A stretch of 64,000 nucleotides of DNA from Nostoc favosum CHAB5714. Its GTDB lineage: Bacteria; Cyanobacteriota; Cyanobacteriia; Cyanobacteriales; Nostocaceae. Under the pieces are notes generated by a model that saw only the letters and a program-made list of their open reading frames with translations, was not told where the DNA came from and did not search any database. Position numbers and translations under genes: made by a program. Each line of letters starts with the position of its first letter. Within the stretch, counting starts at the first letter, position 1. The DNA lies in contig NZ_JAIVFQ010000003.1 in assembly GCF_020829495.1 (NCBI RefSeq), positions 186,001 through 250,000 on the forward strand. Direction: 5' to 3'. Positions 53,077 to 63,094 of the stretch are shown one piece after another.

Positions 53077-54357
53077 ATGGTTGTAGGTGTACATAAACGT
53101 GGTGTAGGTGTATTTTCTCATCGTCGAGATGTTGAACATGCCCTACATGAATTAAAAAAAGTTGGTTTTGACATGAACAGAGTCTCTGTCATCACCCAGG
53201 ATGGAGACAGAGATGATATTTCTGGGGCTGAAGTACGCGATCGCGTTGGTGATAAATCTGACGAAGGTGCTAAAGTCGGAGCAGCTACAGGCGGTGCTTT
53301 GGGCGGATTGACTGGTTTATTAGTCGGTCTTGGTACTTTGGCAATTCCTGGAATCGGGCCAATTATGCTGGCTGGAGCCGCAGCAACAACCTTAGCTACC
53401 ACTCTCGCTGGGGCTGGTATTGGTGCAGTAGCTGGTAGTTTGCTTGGTGCATTAGTTGGTTTAGGAATTCCCGAAGAACGAGCCAGAGTTTACGACGAAC
53501 GCGTGAGACGGGGACACTATTTAGTCATCATAGATGGCACAGATACAGAAATTGCCACAGCAGAAGCAATTCTACATCAGGGTGGTGTGGAAGAGTTTGG
53601 CATTTATGAAAATCCAGATGCTAGAAATGCAACTGCGGATTATGTCGCTCCAACATCTAATGTTGCTGATAGTAGTGTTGCCAAACGCGCGATTGGAGTC
53701 TTTTCTCATCGCCGAGATGCAGAGTCAGCAATTACAGAATTACGAGATGCAGGTTTTCCCTTAAGTAGAGTTTCCATCATAGCCAAGGATACAAACGGTC
53801 ATGGGATCGCTGGTGTAGATGTAGATAAAAATGTCGGCACAGGTAATAAAGCGGACGAAGGTGTAAAAGCTGGAGCAGCTACAGGCGGAGTTGTAGGCGG
53901 CTTGACTGGCTTATTAGTTGGTCTTGGAACTTTAGCAATTCCTGGAATCGGGCCTGTAATTGCAGGTGGTGCAGCAGCGACGGCTTTAGCATCAACAGTA
54001 GCTGGCGGTGCGATCGGTGCAGCAGCTGGCGGTATTGTTGGCGGACTCGTTGGCTTGGGAATTCCTGAAGACAAGGCGCGAGTTTATAGCGATCGCTTCC
54101 AAAAAGGCGACTACTTGGTAATTATCGATGGTACGGAAGCTGAAATCCGCCAAGCTGAAGCGATTCTCAGACGTAGAGGTATTGAAGAATTTGCTATTTA
54201 TGATGGCACTGATTTAGGCGAACATCGCCCAGGTTTAGACCGAGGAACGCATCACGATACAGCAGTTGTGAATAGCGATCGCACCAATTATTCAACCGGC
54301 CTTCATGGAGACGATCCTGCTGTAATCATTGTTGACCGTCGTGATGAAACACTTTAA
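53077..54357 (+). CDS. Tandem-duplicated general-stress-type protein with glycine-zipper membrane hairpins
   Basis: The protein has 426 residues in two homologous halves (about 1-180 and 205-375). Each half has an alpha/beta YflT-like module (RGVGVFSHRRDVEHALHELK, RAIGVFSHRRDAESAITELR), a Gly/Ala-rich hydrophobic hairpin (LGTLAIPGIGP plus two helices), and a returning IIDGT...EAIL(R/H) strand-helix that completes the module. Similar cyanobacterial proteins are annotated as stress- or low-temperature-induced; I rely on memory for this. The hairpin may insert in membranes under stress. The His-rich, Asp-rich tail (370-426) is unique. First of a co-oriented group. Confidence 0.72.
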   Translation: MVVGVHKRGVGVFSHRRDVEHALHELKKVGFDMNRVSVITQDGDRDDISGAEVRDRVGDKSDEGAKVGAATGGALGGLTGLLVGLGTLAIPGIGPIMLAGAAATTLATTLAGAGIGAVAGSLLGALVGLGIPEERARVYDERVRRGHYLVIIDGTDTEIATAEAILHQGGVEEFGIYENPDARNATADYVAPTSNVADSSVAKRAIGVFSHRRDAESAITELRDAGFPLSRVSIIAKDTNGHGIAGVDVDKNVGTGNKADEGVKAGAATGGVVGGLTGLLVGLGTLAIPGIGPVIAGGAAATALASTVAGGAIGAAAGGIVGGLVGLGIPEDKARVYSDRFQKGDYLVIIDGTEAEIRQAEAILRRRGIEEFAIYDGTDLGEHRPGLDRGTHHDTAVVNSDRTNYSTGLHGDDPAVIIVDRRDETL

Positions 54358-54512
54358 CCCAAAGTAGTTGTCACTCACACTAATTATCCAAAAAAAATTG
54401 CAGGAGCAAGAAGATAAAAACTTTGCTCCTCACTTAAGAAACTTGCTCCTCACTTCTGCCGTGAATATCCACAAACTCGACAAGTTTCACTTTCCGATTC
54501 AGAATTAAACCT

Positions 54513-54971
54513 ATGCAAAAGCTAACTCCCTTCTTAATTAGTTCACTTTTAATTTTTGGTGTAGCTGCTTGTGATAACGCTTCTAAAACAACTGTGTCTG
54601 CACCCGATCCTAATGAAGCACCAACCGCGCCAAGCGTAGAAACAACACAAGCTGCTCAACAAGACGCTCAAAGTGAAGTTCGCAGAAGACAACTTAATTC
54701 TGATATCCGTGCCCGCGAACAGCGCAATAATACAACTGGTGGCGATACAGACAGAGCTACAGGTGATCTAGCAAGTGAAGTTCGCTCCAAGCTGGAGGCA
54801 AACATACCCAAGGGTCAACTAACAGTTAAAGCAGCAGAAGATGGAACTGTCACTGTTGCAGGAACTGTGAACAATCAGCAGGAATTGGCTAAGATTGAAC
54901 GTTTAGCTAAGGAAATTAAAGGTGTCAAAGCTGTAGTTGTTACAGCAACAGTTGCCCCACCAACCAGGTAA
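54513..54971 (+). CDS. BON-domain lipoprotein
   Basis: The protein has 152 residues. The N-terminal hydrophobic stretch ends in GVAAC, a lipobox with Cys at 20, so it should be a lipoprotein exposed to the periplasm. A linker rich in Ala, Gln and Asp follows. Residues about 85-148 are a BON domain (ASEVRSKLEANIPKGQLTVK, GTVTVAGTVNNQQELAKIER, VKAVVVTATV), which binds phospholipid or envelope partners. OsmY-like BON proteins respond to osmotic stress. It lies between two other probable stress/membrane genes in the same direction. Confidence 0.85.
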   Translation: MQKLTPFLISSLLIFGVAACDNASKTTVSAPDPNEAPTAPSVETTQAAQQDAQSEVRRRQLNSDIRAREQRNNTTGGDTDRATGDLASEVRSKLEANIPKGQLTVKAAEDGTVTVAGTVNNQQELAKIERLAKEIKGVKAVVVTATVAPPTR

Positions 54972-55155
54972 GATAGCTAACATCAATCCAAGTGAGTAGG
55001 TAGGCATAAATAAATTTAGATGCCCCTGCTCAGTCTTAGGGGTCAGTTATATTTATTACTGACCATTAATAATTGACAACTGACGGTCTTAATAATTATA
55101 TTTATTGACGTTATGTCAGTTATAGAAACTCTTGTACTTGCCGAAAATAAAAACT

Positions 55156-55590
55156 ATGGAAACTGAACAACAGCAACGTGAATCCATCAATGCCTCCTTA
55201 TCACAAGGCACGCTAGCGCTTGAAGGTACAGATACTGCAAACTTGCCAAAGTTACCACCAGCACCTGAACCGGAATCTCAATGGCAGCAAATTAGTAGAC
55301 AAGTTTCTCAATTTTTGGAGCAATTGCCCGAATATTTAGGTAGCTTTTTTAACAACTACAAGCAGCCTTTAACAACAGTTGGTTTGATTTTGGCGGCGAT
55401 TGTTACAGCCAAGGTAGTACTAGCAGCACTGGCTGCAATCAATGATATTCCATTACTATCACCGACTTTTGAGTTAATTGGAATTGGTTATGCCACTTGG
55501 TTTACTTCCCGTTATCTACTGAAGGCTTCAACCCGGCAAGAATTAGCCGATGAAATTCAATCACTGAAAAACCAATTTGTAGGCGAATAA
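55156..55590 (+). CDS. CAAD-domain thylakoid protein (CURT1-like)
   Basis: The protein has 144 residues from ATG 55156 (METEQQQRES); an upstream TTG is less likely. It has an acidic, Pro-rich N-terminus, an amphipathic helix (QQISRQVSQFLEQLPEYLGS), two membrane helices (TTVGLILAAIVTAKVVLAAL and PTFELIGIGYATWFTSRYLL), and a final amphipathic helix. That is the CAAD layout shared by cyanobacterial aminoacyl-tRNA synthetase appendages and the CURT1 thylakoid-curvature proteins. It probably sits in thylakoids and bends or organises them. Stand-alone form. Confidence 0.82.
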   Translation: METEQQQRESINASLSQGTLALEGTDTANLPKLPPAPEPESQWQQISRQVSQFLEQLPEYLGSFFNNYKQPLTTVGLILAAIVTAKVVLAALAAINDIPLLSPTFELIGIGYATWFTSRYLLKASTRQELADEIQSLKNQFVGE

Positions 55591-55639
55591 ATTTATCAAC
55601 CATTAAACTAGTACACTGTGGCGTAAGTTTGCCAACCTT

Positions 55640-55750
55640 ATACCATTTCTTTGTGAGGCTGCGCCAAATTTTCTTTCTTCTTTGTGTCCTTTGCGCCCTT
55701 TGCGGTTCGTTCCTCATATAGTTTGGCGCATCTTCATACAGAATTGGTAT
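55640..55750. repeat. MITE-like element, type ATACCA, copy 1
   Basis: Left end ATACCATTTCTTTGTGAGGC is an imperfect inverted repeat of the right end (TCTTCATACAGAATTGGTAT), with GCGCCAAA on both inner sides. Interior CTTTGTGTCCTTTGCG-CCCTTTGCGG. The second copy is at 63211-63363. 111 bp. Confidence 0.75.
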
Positions 55751-55751
55751 T

Positions 55752-55875
55752 AGACCTCTTGCATAAATCAAAAATAAAGAACCCCACCCCGCATTTGAGT
55801 AAAGCAAACGCTCCCCTCCCCGATGCTTTGGGGAGGGGTTGGGGGTGGGGTGTTAGGGACTTTTGTAAGAGGTCT
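55752..55875. repeat. MITE-like element, type AGACCTCTTG, copy 2
   Basis: It begins AGACCTCTTGCATAAATCAA and ends TTTTGTAAGAGGTCT, with an inner G/C-rich hairpin (CCCCTCCCC...GGGGAGGGG). It abuts the previous element. Copy 1 is at 45983. Confidence 0.75.
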
Positions 55876-56338
55876 CTTTACTAGCCTTAGCAGACTAGTA
55901 CCGCAAGGTAAAAGTCAAAAGTATTGTATTCCAAGCTCTTGCGCCATTAGAAATAGTATGTTTATTTACGCGGCCATCGTACTAGTTTGTATGGTTTGCT
56001 AATTAAATATATACAATCTAAATGTTCACATTCCCGACTTTTTAGACAAGTCGGGAATTTTGTAATTATCCTATTTCGGATACAAAAGGCAGTAGGGACA
56101 CAATAATGTTCATTGCTGTCAGTGTCAACTTCAGCTAAAACGCTTGTTTTACAACATGAACGTAAATTAGATGGATTTAGCCGGACTTCATATTAGTCTT
56201 TTCGATACATCAAAAGATAGAGAGCATAACATTATATTTAATTTTAAATCACTTCTAAAGATAGTAGATCGAAGATGAAAAACAACCTAATCTAGGCTTT
56301 GAGGTTATTTAATAGATTCTTTAACGAGGACATAATTT
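55876..56338. other. Gene-free spacer before the small acidic protein gene
   Basis: AT-rich. Contains CCCGACTTTTTAGACAAGTCGGGAATTTTG (about 56034-56062), a good hairpin with a short T-run that may be a terminator. Otherwise nothing recognised. Confidence 0.5.
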
Positions 56339-56746
56339 ATGGCTAATGAAGCAGTTAATAAAGGTATAGATTCATCTGATCGAGCCGAAGTAGATACATA
56401 CGATCGCGGGATTATCCCAGCTGAAACAGCTGCTCGTATGGAAAGAGAGGGAACTCTGTACAAAACACTCCCCACAGAAGAAAGGGAGGCGGATGCACCT
56501 ACCGATGACCAAACCGATCCGGAAAGTATACGCACCACTGATGGATACACCGTGGACAAAGAAGGTTTGTTAAACAACTATGCAGTTGAACCGGAAATGT
56601 ACTACGAAGAACCGGGTGATGCACGCAAAGCAGCAGCAGAAGATACAGCTCAACGTATTGAAGAACTCGCAGAAGTTAATCAGGACGAGGAAGGCAAGTT
56701 GACCGAAAAGGGTGATGCACGCGGTAGAGGCCCAGGAATAGTTTAA
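56339..56746 (+). CDS. Small acidic hydrophilic protein of unknown function
   Basis: The protein has 135 residues and no hydrophobic segment. It is very rich in Glu, Asp, Ala, Thr and Arg, and likely disordered: RAEVDTYDRGIIPAETAARM, LPTEEREADAPTDDQTDPES, and AEDTAQRIEELAEVNQDEEG. The composition recalls stress-protectant hydrophilins, but no family is recognised. ACGAGGACAT lies just upstream of the ATG. Same direction as the stress group upstream. Confidence 0.6.
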   Translation: MANEAVNKGIDSSDRAEVDTYDRGIIPAETAARMEREGTLYKTLPTEEREADAPTDDQTDPESIRTTDGYTVDKEGLLNNYAVEPEMYYEEPGDARKAAAEDTAQRIEELAEVNQDEEGKLTEKGDARGRGPGIV

Positions 56747-56804
56747 TTACAACCATCCTTTTTGCTGGGTGCAATTACACGTAAGAAGGTTAAATAAGCA
56801 CTTT

Positions 56805-56894
56805 GTAGAGACCCAATCATTGCGTCTCTACTTATACAGCGTATTTCAGGTAAATGAAGTACACGGGTAGGGGCACAACATGTTGTGCCCCTAC
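56805..56894. repeat. Two palindromes between convergent genes
   Basis: GTAGAGACCCAATCATTGCG-type hairpin at 56805-56831, and a perfect 28-bp palindrome at 56867-56894 whose half is GTAGGGGCACAACA. Between the stops of two convergent genes they could act as terminators; both are also common dispersed repeat types. Confidence 0.75.
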
Positions 56895-56960
56895 GATTAT
56901 CTGTACCTCACGCCTGTTGCAATCTGTTGTATGTATGGGCTAATAGTTTCGAGAAGTATG

Positions 56961-58550
56961 TCAATAGATAATCAGCGGCTCAAGCTTACGATTATGCCAT
57001 TGCCGCTGATGCCATTCGGCAACCAAGGGACGGACAATGAACTTGGGATGGCGTTCGCCCTTGGCGTTGGCAAAGCCATCGCCTTTAACGTCAATGCGTA
57101 AACCTGAGTAAGGTCGTCGCTTCCGAGAACCTTCACCGTTGCGACCAATGAAGAGATGCGATCGCGCCACTAATCTATTTTCATTTCCAAAAGTCTCCAT
57201 CAAATCTGCTCCCTCAATCCGTTGGCGTCGCAAACTAAACCCGCTACCGCCACAAACAATCCAGTGGATATGAGAATCAGCGTGTCCTGTATCCATTGTC
57301 TCCAGGTGTTCCAAGCAGTGAGCGTGACCGTTTAATACCAAGTCAACCAAAGGACGCCCCTGAGTTAGGGAACCTATTTCTTTAGCTACCGCATCCAGCA
57401 CACCACGGAGGCGATCGCGAATTATCAGAGTTTGTGCTTGCTGCCACTTTGTTGCTTCAGTTACATAAGGTGGATGGTGGAAATAAATCACCCTTCCCCG
57501 AACTTCAGAGTTATTCCAAGATTCAATTAATTTTTGCTTAAGCCAGTTTAGTTGTTCAGTGTCAGTCAGCGTTGTTTTATCAGCAGCTAATTGCTTGTCG
57601 ATATCAACAATAATTTCTTCAATTTGTGACAGCTTGGCGTGGTAGTCGTCTAATTGGTCGGCTTCGCTGGGGTTTTCTGGACGAAGCTTGGCTGAGGTTT
57701 CAATGATTTGCTGCTTTTCTTGCTCTAAATTTTCACGCCGTTTTTCTAAAATTCTGCGATCGGCATCGCCTTGTTTTGTTTTAGGCAGGGGCGGTGGATC
57801 GTTAAATGTATTTGAATCCAAGGCAAAGAAATCAATCCCGCCATAGCGAAAAGTGTAGTAGCGATTGGGAAGGCGAGTAAAGTGCCCAGGTTCATAGCTG
57901 AGACAATAACCTGTATCTGTCTTGGCTGTGTAATACTGATTTAAATGATTATTTAACTCTCCTGGAAGCTGAAACGCCTGAAGATAGTCCATAAATGCCC
58001 GTGCGTAGGCTTCACCCGTTCCTGAACCATGCAAGCCTACATCTAGGTCTAACCGCGATCGCAACAGGTGGCGAATGGGTAATGTTGTCAGAGAGGCCAA
58101 GCTCAATAGAATCGGCAAGTTATAGTAATCGTGATTTCCCAGTACAGGTAAAATGGGCAGCTTAAAAATCATCTGGTCATAAGCAATCCGTTGGGGATGC
58201 TCTCCCCCCAAAATAAACTCTCGGTAAGGCTGGATGAAGTTTTGCTGATAGTATTCACTCGACCCCACTAAATAGATCACATCCCCGGTATGCAGCATAA
58301 AACGGGATTCGCTGTGATGGGGCAACATGAGTTCTGCCACCTTTCGCTGGGGGTTATGTCCCCGGTGCTTGCCGGAACCACTATCACCTACAACTAAAAA
58401 TGAGAACTCAGAATTGTCTGTTTGACCATCCTCCAACACCAGCCGAGTTTGGTCGATGTTCCGTTCCACAATTAACGGATCTTGCCACCGTACCCGTTGA
58501 TTCATTTTACGAATTTTGTTAGCGATCGCTGGATCAGATACAAGTTTCAA
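56961..58550 (-). CDS. Calcineurin-like metallophosphoesterase
   Basis: The protein has 529 residues. Metal-binding motifs of the calcineurin-like fold are in order: FLVVGDSGSGKHRGHN (about 49-64), HTGDVIY, VLGNHDYYN, FHHPPY and NGHAHCLEHL. A long insert at about 265-340 forms a coiled coil (RRENLEQEKQQIIETSAKLR). No signal peptide, so cytoplasmic. The substrate is unknown. The start is TTG 58550 with AGGAG 9 bases upstream; ATG 58505 is the alternative. It lies 118 bases downstream of the lipid kinase gene in the same direction. Confidence 0.85.
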   Translation of the reverse strand: MKLVSDPAIANKIRKMNQRVRWQDPLIVERNIDQTRLVLEDGQTDNSEFSFLVVGDSGSGKHRGHNPQRKVAELMLPHHSESRFMLHTGDVIYLVGSSEYYQQNFIQPYREFILGGEHPQRIAYDQMIFKLPILPVLGNHDYYNLPILLSLASLTTLPIRHLLRSRLDLDVGLHGSGTGEAYARAFMDYLQAFQLPGELNNHLNQYYTAKTDTGYCLSYEPGHFTRLPNRYYTFRYGGIDFFALDSNTFNDPPPLPKTKQGDADRRILEKRRENLEQEKQQIIETSAKLRPENPSEADQLDDYHAKLSQIEEIIVDIDKQLAADKTTLTDTEQLNWLKQKLIESWNNSEVRGRVIYFHHPPYVTEATKWQQAQTLIIRDRLRGVLDAVAKEIGSLTQGRPLVDLVLNGHAHCLEHLETMDTGHADSHIHWIVCGGSGFSLRRQRIEGADLMETFGNENRLVARSHLFIGRNGEGSRKRRPYSGLRIDVKGDGFANAKGERHPKFIVRPLVAEWHQRQWHNRKLEPLIIY

Positions 58551-58610
58551 TGCAACCTACTCCTGAATTTTCAATTAGGAATCGGGCAAGAGTCATTTCT
58601 AACTTGTTAT

Positions 58611-58668
58611 TCTCCCCCTGCCTCCCCTGCCTCCCCTGCCACCCCTGCCTCTCCTACCTCCTTTGCCC
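58611..58668. repeat. CCCCTGCCT-type tandem repeats
   Basis: Octamer/nonamer repeats (CCCCTGCCT) between two minus-strand genes, similar to the G-rich arrays at 5222 and 27573. Confidence 0.7.
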
Positions 58669-59640
58669 TCACTCCTCCACTGTGTCTTTCATCTCAATAG
58701 TCAGATTAGGGAGTCCCTCTAGTTTTTCGGTAGGCTCAACTTCTTCTACTAATGGCACAAAAATGTTCAAACCTGCTGGTACACACTTAATTTCTACTGG
58801 TGTTGTGCCCATTATTTCACCATCTAGAACGACCTTTTGCGGTGGGTTAGTTGTAATTTTAAATTGTTTGGCTCGCAGGAAGCCAATATCATTCCGTTCT
58901 ACGGCGTTACCTGTAGAAGCCGTTTGGAATAGATGAAATGTAGCTGCGATCGCTCCTGCTTTGTTAGCTGGAGCTACAATCGTTAAATCTAGTAACCCAT
59001 CATCATAAATCAAACCTGCTGGGCCTTGGGCTAAGACTGAAGTGGGAGGCGCGGCATTTGCTACTGTAACTGCACAGGCACTAGTTTTAATTATCCGGTC
59101 TTCTGTTTCAATTTCAACATCAAAGTTTTTTAAGTTTCTCAGTTGCTGAATTCCTGCCAAAACGTAGGCCATCATCCCAAAGCGATTCTTGGCGTCTCGG
59201 TCTGCCAATTGTACAGTTTCAGCTTCAAAGCCAATACCTGCCAAGAGTACCATTGGCTTATCATTGCAATAGGCTACATCTACATGGCGGGTTCCTCCCT
59301 GCAAAATTGTCTGACAGGCATCTGCGATCGTGTCAGGAATTCCTAAAGCTGTGGCAAAAGCGTTTGCTGTTCCTCTAGAAATAATTCCAAATGGAATATC
59401 AGTACCCACTAAAGCCGTTGCCGCCGCCGAGAGAGTGCCATCTCCCCCCGAAGCAATGATTGCGTCTACTCCCCTCGCTACTGCTGCATTAGCCAGTTCA
59501 TCAGCGTCGATTTCTTCAGTTGTGAGATAAATATCTAGGTCAATTTCTGTCTCTAATATTGCCCGAATTTCTGCCAGTTCTATATTTGGGTCACCCTGAC
59601 CCGCAACTGGATTGAAAATGAGGCAGGCGGAACGATTCAT
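58669..59640 (-). CDS. Diacylglycerol/lipid kinase family protein (YegS-like)
   Basis: The protein has 323 residues. The DAGK catalytic domain has NPVAGQGDP near the N-terminus and IASGGDGTLSAAATALV (about 63-79), with GTANAFATALG after it. The C-terminal half is the beta-sandwich domain (LLAGIGFEAETV, GPAGLIYDDGLLDLTIVAP, FLRAKQFKITT, VVLDGEIMGTTPVEI). Members phosphorylate diacylglycerol, sphingoid bases or related lipids at the membrane. The substrate here is unknown. The tail is acidic. Confidence 0.87.
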   Translation of the reverse strand: MNRSACLIFNPVAGQGDPNIELAEIRAILETEIDLDIYLTTEEIDADELANAAVARGVDAIIASGGDGTLSAAATALVGTDIPFGIISRGTANAFATALGIPDTIADACQTILQGGTRHVDVAYCNDKPMVLLAGIGFEAETVQLADRDAKNRFGMMAYVLAGIQQLRNLKNFDVEIETEDRIIKTSACAVTVANAAPPTSVLAQGPAGLIYDDGLLDLTIVAPANKAGAIAATFHLFQTASTGNAVERNDIGFLRAKQFKITTNPPQKVVLDGEIMGTTPVEIKCVPAGLNIFVPLVEEVEPTEKLEGLPNLTIEMKDTVEE

Positions 59641-59830
59641 AAAATATAAACGCTAAACTTAGATCATTAAAATACTAAATTCTTTTTAGCATTCTTGTGA
59701 AATTTCGGCTTCCTTCTGGCGGCTGGTTTGTCTTTTATAAGAAGTTTAGAAGTTTTCTGCGTCAGAACATGCCAATACTGATGCGTATTTTGGTATATTT
59801 TGTCTCTAATTAAACAATAAAAATTTTGCT

Positions 59831-60253
59831 ATGCGTCAATTATTACTAGTTTTAGCAGGTATGCTAACTCTCAGCAGTTTAGATACTCCCACCATGACAA
59901 TAGCAGGCACAACGCCTGATTTACGCGAGATCCGCTTAGTTCAAAGGGTCAACTGCAATAATCCTCAAACTCAAACAGCAATTAATGAATGCGCGAAGTT
60001 ATCTTATCAGAATGCAGACAAAAAACTGAATCGATTTTATCAACAATTGCTACCTACCTTAGAAAGGTCTAGGAAACAGAAATTGATTGCTGCACAACTA
60101 GCATGGATTAAGTTCCGAGATACCAATTGTGAGTTTGAGAGAAGCAAATATGAGGGAGGAAGTATTGCCCCTAGCATTTATTCTGGTTGTCTAGAAAATA
60201 CCACAAAATTACGTACCCAAGAATTACAAGAATTTCTCAAATCTGACCCTTAA
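59831..60253 (+). CDS. DUF1311/LprI-like secreted protein
   Basis: The protein has 140 residues with an N-terminal signal peptide (MRQLLLVLAGMLTLSSLDTP). The mature part is a DUF1311 domain, also called the LprI lysozyme-inhibitor domain: CNNPQTQTAINECAKLSYQN, ADKKLNRFYQQLL, QLAWIKFRDTNCEFE, and a final SIYSGCLENTTKLRTQEL. Four cysteines can make two disulfides. It is probably periplasmic. The specific role is unknown. Confidence 0.85.
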   Translation: MRQLLLVLAGMLTLSSLDTPTMTIAGTTPDLREIRLVQRVNCNNPQTQTAINECAKLSYQNADKKLNRFYQQLLPTLERSRKQKLIAAQLAWIKFRDTNCEFERSKYEGGSIAPSIYSGCLENTTKLRTQELQEFLKSDP

Positions 60254-60502
60254 ATAGTCGAATAAATTATAGCAGTTTTCAATCGATGTACTGGACATTT
60301 TTATTGTTTTCGAGTGATAAATAAAGCGGCTTGTACCGTAATAGTGCTGAATTAAGTAGTACTGTTTGAGATTCCTGAAACCAGCGTTAGGTAAAGAATT
60401 GTAATCCCCAATCCAAAATCGAAACCCCAAAATTGGTATGAGTCCCTGACTACGGTAGTCTAGATGAGAGTGAATTTCTCGCCTAGTTTGATATATTGTT
60501 TT

Positions 60503-61474
60503 ATGACTTCAGTTGTTTCTAGCCCTCCACGCACTATTCGGATTGGTTCACGCAAAAGCCAACTTGCTCTGGTTCAGACCTACTGGGTACAAGAGCAACT
60601 CCAGAAAGCCTTTCCCGATCTCACTTTTGAAGTCCACACCATGTCTACCCAAGGCGACAAAATCTTGGATGTAGCATTAGCTAAGATTGGCGATAAAGGA
60701 CTTTTTACTAAAGAACTTGAACTCGGAATGCTCAATCAAGAGATTGACTTTGCCGTTCATTCCCTCAAGGATCTGCCCACTCACTTACCAGAAGGGTTAA
60801 CACTAGCAACAATTACTGAACGGGAAAATCCAGCAGATGCATTAGTTGTACATGAAAAGCACAAAGATAAACAAATTGATACACTGCCAGAAGGTGCAGT
60901 AATTGGTACATCTTCGCTGCGGCGGTTAGCACAGTTACGCCATCACTTCCCCCACTTTACCTTTAAAGATGTGCGGGGAAACTTGATTACACGATTGGCA
61001 AAACTGGATGCAGGCGAATACGATGCCCTAATTTTAGCAGCAGCAGGGTTAGAGAGATTGGGAATGGGCGATCGCGTTCATCAAATTCTCCCCAAAGAAA
61101 TCTCCCTTCACGCTGTTGGACAAGGAGCTTTGGGTATAGAATGCCGTGCTGATGATAGTGAAGTGCTATCTTTACTCAAAGCGATCGAACACTCCGAAAC
61201 ACGCGATCGCTGTCTCGCCGAACGATCTTTTCTACGCTCTTTAGAGGGCGGGTGTCAAGTCCCTATTGGTGTAAATACAGAAATATCTGGTGATAATTTG
61301 ACCTTAACAGGGATAGTCGCTAGTGTAGATGGTCAAAAGTTCGTAAAAGATACCGTCACAGGGATTGCCAATAATGCTGAAGCGCTAGGCATAGAACTAG
61401 CACAAGTGTTGCGGCAACAAGGAGCGCAAGAAATTTTAGCAGAAATTTTTGCGGTGATTGGGCGCGGTTCTTAA
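60503..61474 (+). CDS. hemC: Porphobilinogen deaminase (hydroxymethylbilane synthase)
   Basis: The protein has 323 residues from ATG 60503 ([19 protein letters not shown]), chosen for family length; an in-frame ATG at 60464 adds 13 residues, and neither has a clear ribosome site. It joins four porphobilinogens into hydroxymethylbilane on the way to haem, chlorophyll and phycobilins. The [10 protein letters not shown] start, the VHSLKDLPT motif with the catalytic Asp region, and [10 protein letters not shown] with the Cys that carries the dipyrromethane cofactor are all present. Confidence 0.95.
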   Translation: MTSVVSSPPRTIRIGSRKSQLALVQTYWVQEQLQKAFPDLTFEVHTMSTQGDKILDVALAKIGDKGLFTKELELGMLNQEIDFAVHSLKDLPTHLPEGLTLATITERENPADALVVHEKHKDKQIDTLPEGAVIGTSSLRRLAQLRHHFPHFTFKDVRGNLITRLAKLDAGEYDALILAAAGLERLGMGDRVHQILPKEISLHAVGQGALGIECRADDSEVLSLLKAIEHSETRDRCLAERSFLRSLEGGCQVPIGVNTEISGDNLTLTGIVASVDGQKFVKDTVTGIANNAEALGIELAQVLRQQGAQEILAEIFAVIGRGS

Positions 61475-61613
61475 GCAATTGGGCAAGCAGATGTGATTAG
61501 ATAAGAATTGATCGCCTTTGCACCAAAGATGTGCCAGACGCGACAAATCGCGTTTGTCGGCATCATAGAGTTAATTTGACAATATAGACAGAACCGGGGA
61601 AGCAAAAATTACC

Positions 61614-63053
61614 ATGCGGATTCTATTTGTTGCAGCAGAGGCAGCACCCATTGCCAAAGTAGGAGGAATGGGTGATGTTGTTGGGGCATTACCCAAATTT
61701 CTGAGAGAAATGGGGCATGATGTGCGGATATTCTTGCCTTACTACGGCTTCCTGCCAGACAAAATGGAAATTCCCTATGAACCCATCTGGTGGGGAGATG
61801 CGATGTTCCAGCACTTTGCAGTATACGAAAGTGTTCTGCCTGGTACTGATGTTCCCTTGTACTTATTCGGACATCCCGCCTTCATGCCCCGCCGCATTTA
61901 TTCTGGAGAAGATGAAGATTGGCGGTTCACTTTGTTTGCTAATGGTGCAGCCGAGTTTGCCTGGAATTACTGGAAGCCAGAAATTATCCATTGCCACGAT
62001 TGGCATACGGGGATGATTCCTGTGTGGATGCACCAAGATCCTGATATCAGCACAGTGTTTACCATTCATAATCTGGCTTATCAAGGGCCGTGGCGTTGGT
62101 ATTTAGAAAAAATTACTTGGTGTCCCTGGTATATGCAAGGACACAACACAATGGCAGCGGCGGTGCAATTTGCCAATAAGGTAAATACAGTTTCGCCCAC
62201 TTATGCCGAGCAAATCAAAACACCGACTTACGGTGAAACATTAGAAGGTTTGCTGTCCTTTATTAGCGGGAAATTATCTGGGATTATCAACGGTATTGAT
62301 ACCGAAGTTTATAACCCAGAAAATGACAAATACATTACTCAAACCTTCACTACTGATACTTTAGATAAACGCAAGGCCAACAAAATTGCTTTGCAAGAAG
62401 AACTAGGGTTAGAAGTCAACTCCAAAGCCTTTTTCATTGGAATTGTGACCCGATTAGTGGAACAAAAAGGCATTGACTTGATATTGCAAATCCTTGATCG
62501 CTTCCTTTCTTATACAGATGCACAGTTTGTGCTGTTAGGGACAGGCGATCGCTACTATGAAACTCAGATGTGGCAATTAGCATCCCGCTTTCCCGGACGC
62601 ATGGCAACTTACCTACTGTATAACGATGCCCTGTCTCGCCGCATCTACGCTGGTACTGATGCTTTCTTGATGCCTAGTCGTTTTGAACCATGCGGTATCA
62701 GCCAAATGATGTCTTTACGCTATGGTTCTGTGCCCATTGTCCGCCGCACAGGTGGATTAGTTGACACCGTAAGCCATCACGACCCCGAAAATGCAGCAGG
62801 CACCGGTTATTGCTTTGACCGCTATGAACCGCTAGACCTTTTCACCTGTATGATCCGGGCTTGGGAAGGCTTCCGTTTCAAACCACAATGGCAAGAACTA
62901 CAAAAGCGGGGCATGAGTGAAGACTTTAGTTGGTATCAATCTGCCAAAGAGTACGTGAAGTTATACAGGTCAATTTACGGTCTGCCAGAAGAAGAGGAGA
63001 CACCACAACCAGAGTTAGTCTTAAACGAAGCGATGGCTAATAGCAAGTCATAA
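61614..63053 (+). CDS. glgA: Glycogen synthase (ADP-glucose type)
   Basis: The protein has 479 residues, GT5 family. It transfers glucose from ADP-glucose to the growing alpha-1,4-glucan. The KVGG motif is at 15-18 and binds ADP-glucose. HCHDWHTG and the C-terminal Rossmann segment with [15 protein letters not shown] and [10 protein letters not shown] complete the GT-B fold. The length without extra domains fits the GlgA1-type cyanobacterial enzyme. A strong terminator follows at 63095. It follows hemC by 139 bases, with only GGGGAAG before the ATG. Confidence 0.95.
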   Translation: MRILFVAAEAAPIAKVGGMGDVVGALPKFLREMGHDVRIFLPYYGFLPDKMEIPYEPIWWGDAMFQHFAVYESVLPGTDVPLYLFGHPAFMPRRIYSGEDEDWRFTLFANGAAEFAWNYWKPEIIHCHDWHTGMIPVWMHQDPDISTVFTIHNLAYQGPWRWYLEKITWCPWYMQGHNTMAAAVQFANKVNTVSPTYAEQIKTPTYGETLEGLLSFISGKLSGIINGIDTEVYNPENDKYITQTFTTDTLDKRKANKIALQEELGLEVNSKAFFIGIVTRLVEQKGIDLILQILDRFLSYTDAQFVLLGTGDRYYETQMWQLASRFPGRMATYLLYNDALSRRIYAGTDAFLMPSRFEPCGISQMMSLRYGSVPIVRRTGGLVDTVSHHDPENAAGTGYCFDRYEPLDLFTCMIRAWEGFRFKPQWQELQKRGMSEDFSWYQSAKEYVKLYRSIYGLPEEEETPQPELVLNEAMANSKS

Positions 63054-63094
63054 ACATCTGTACGGGTGTACAGATATATGAACCTAATTTTTGG

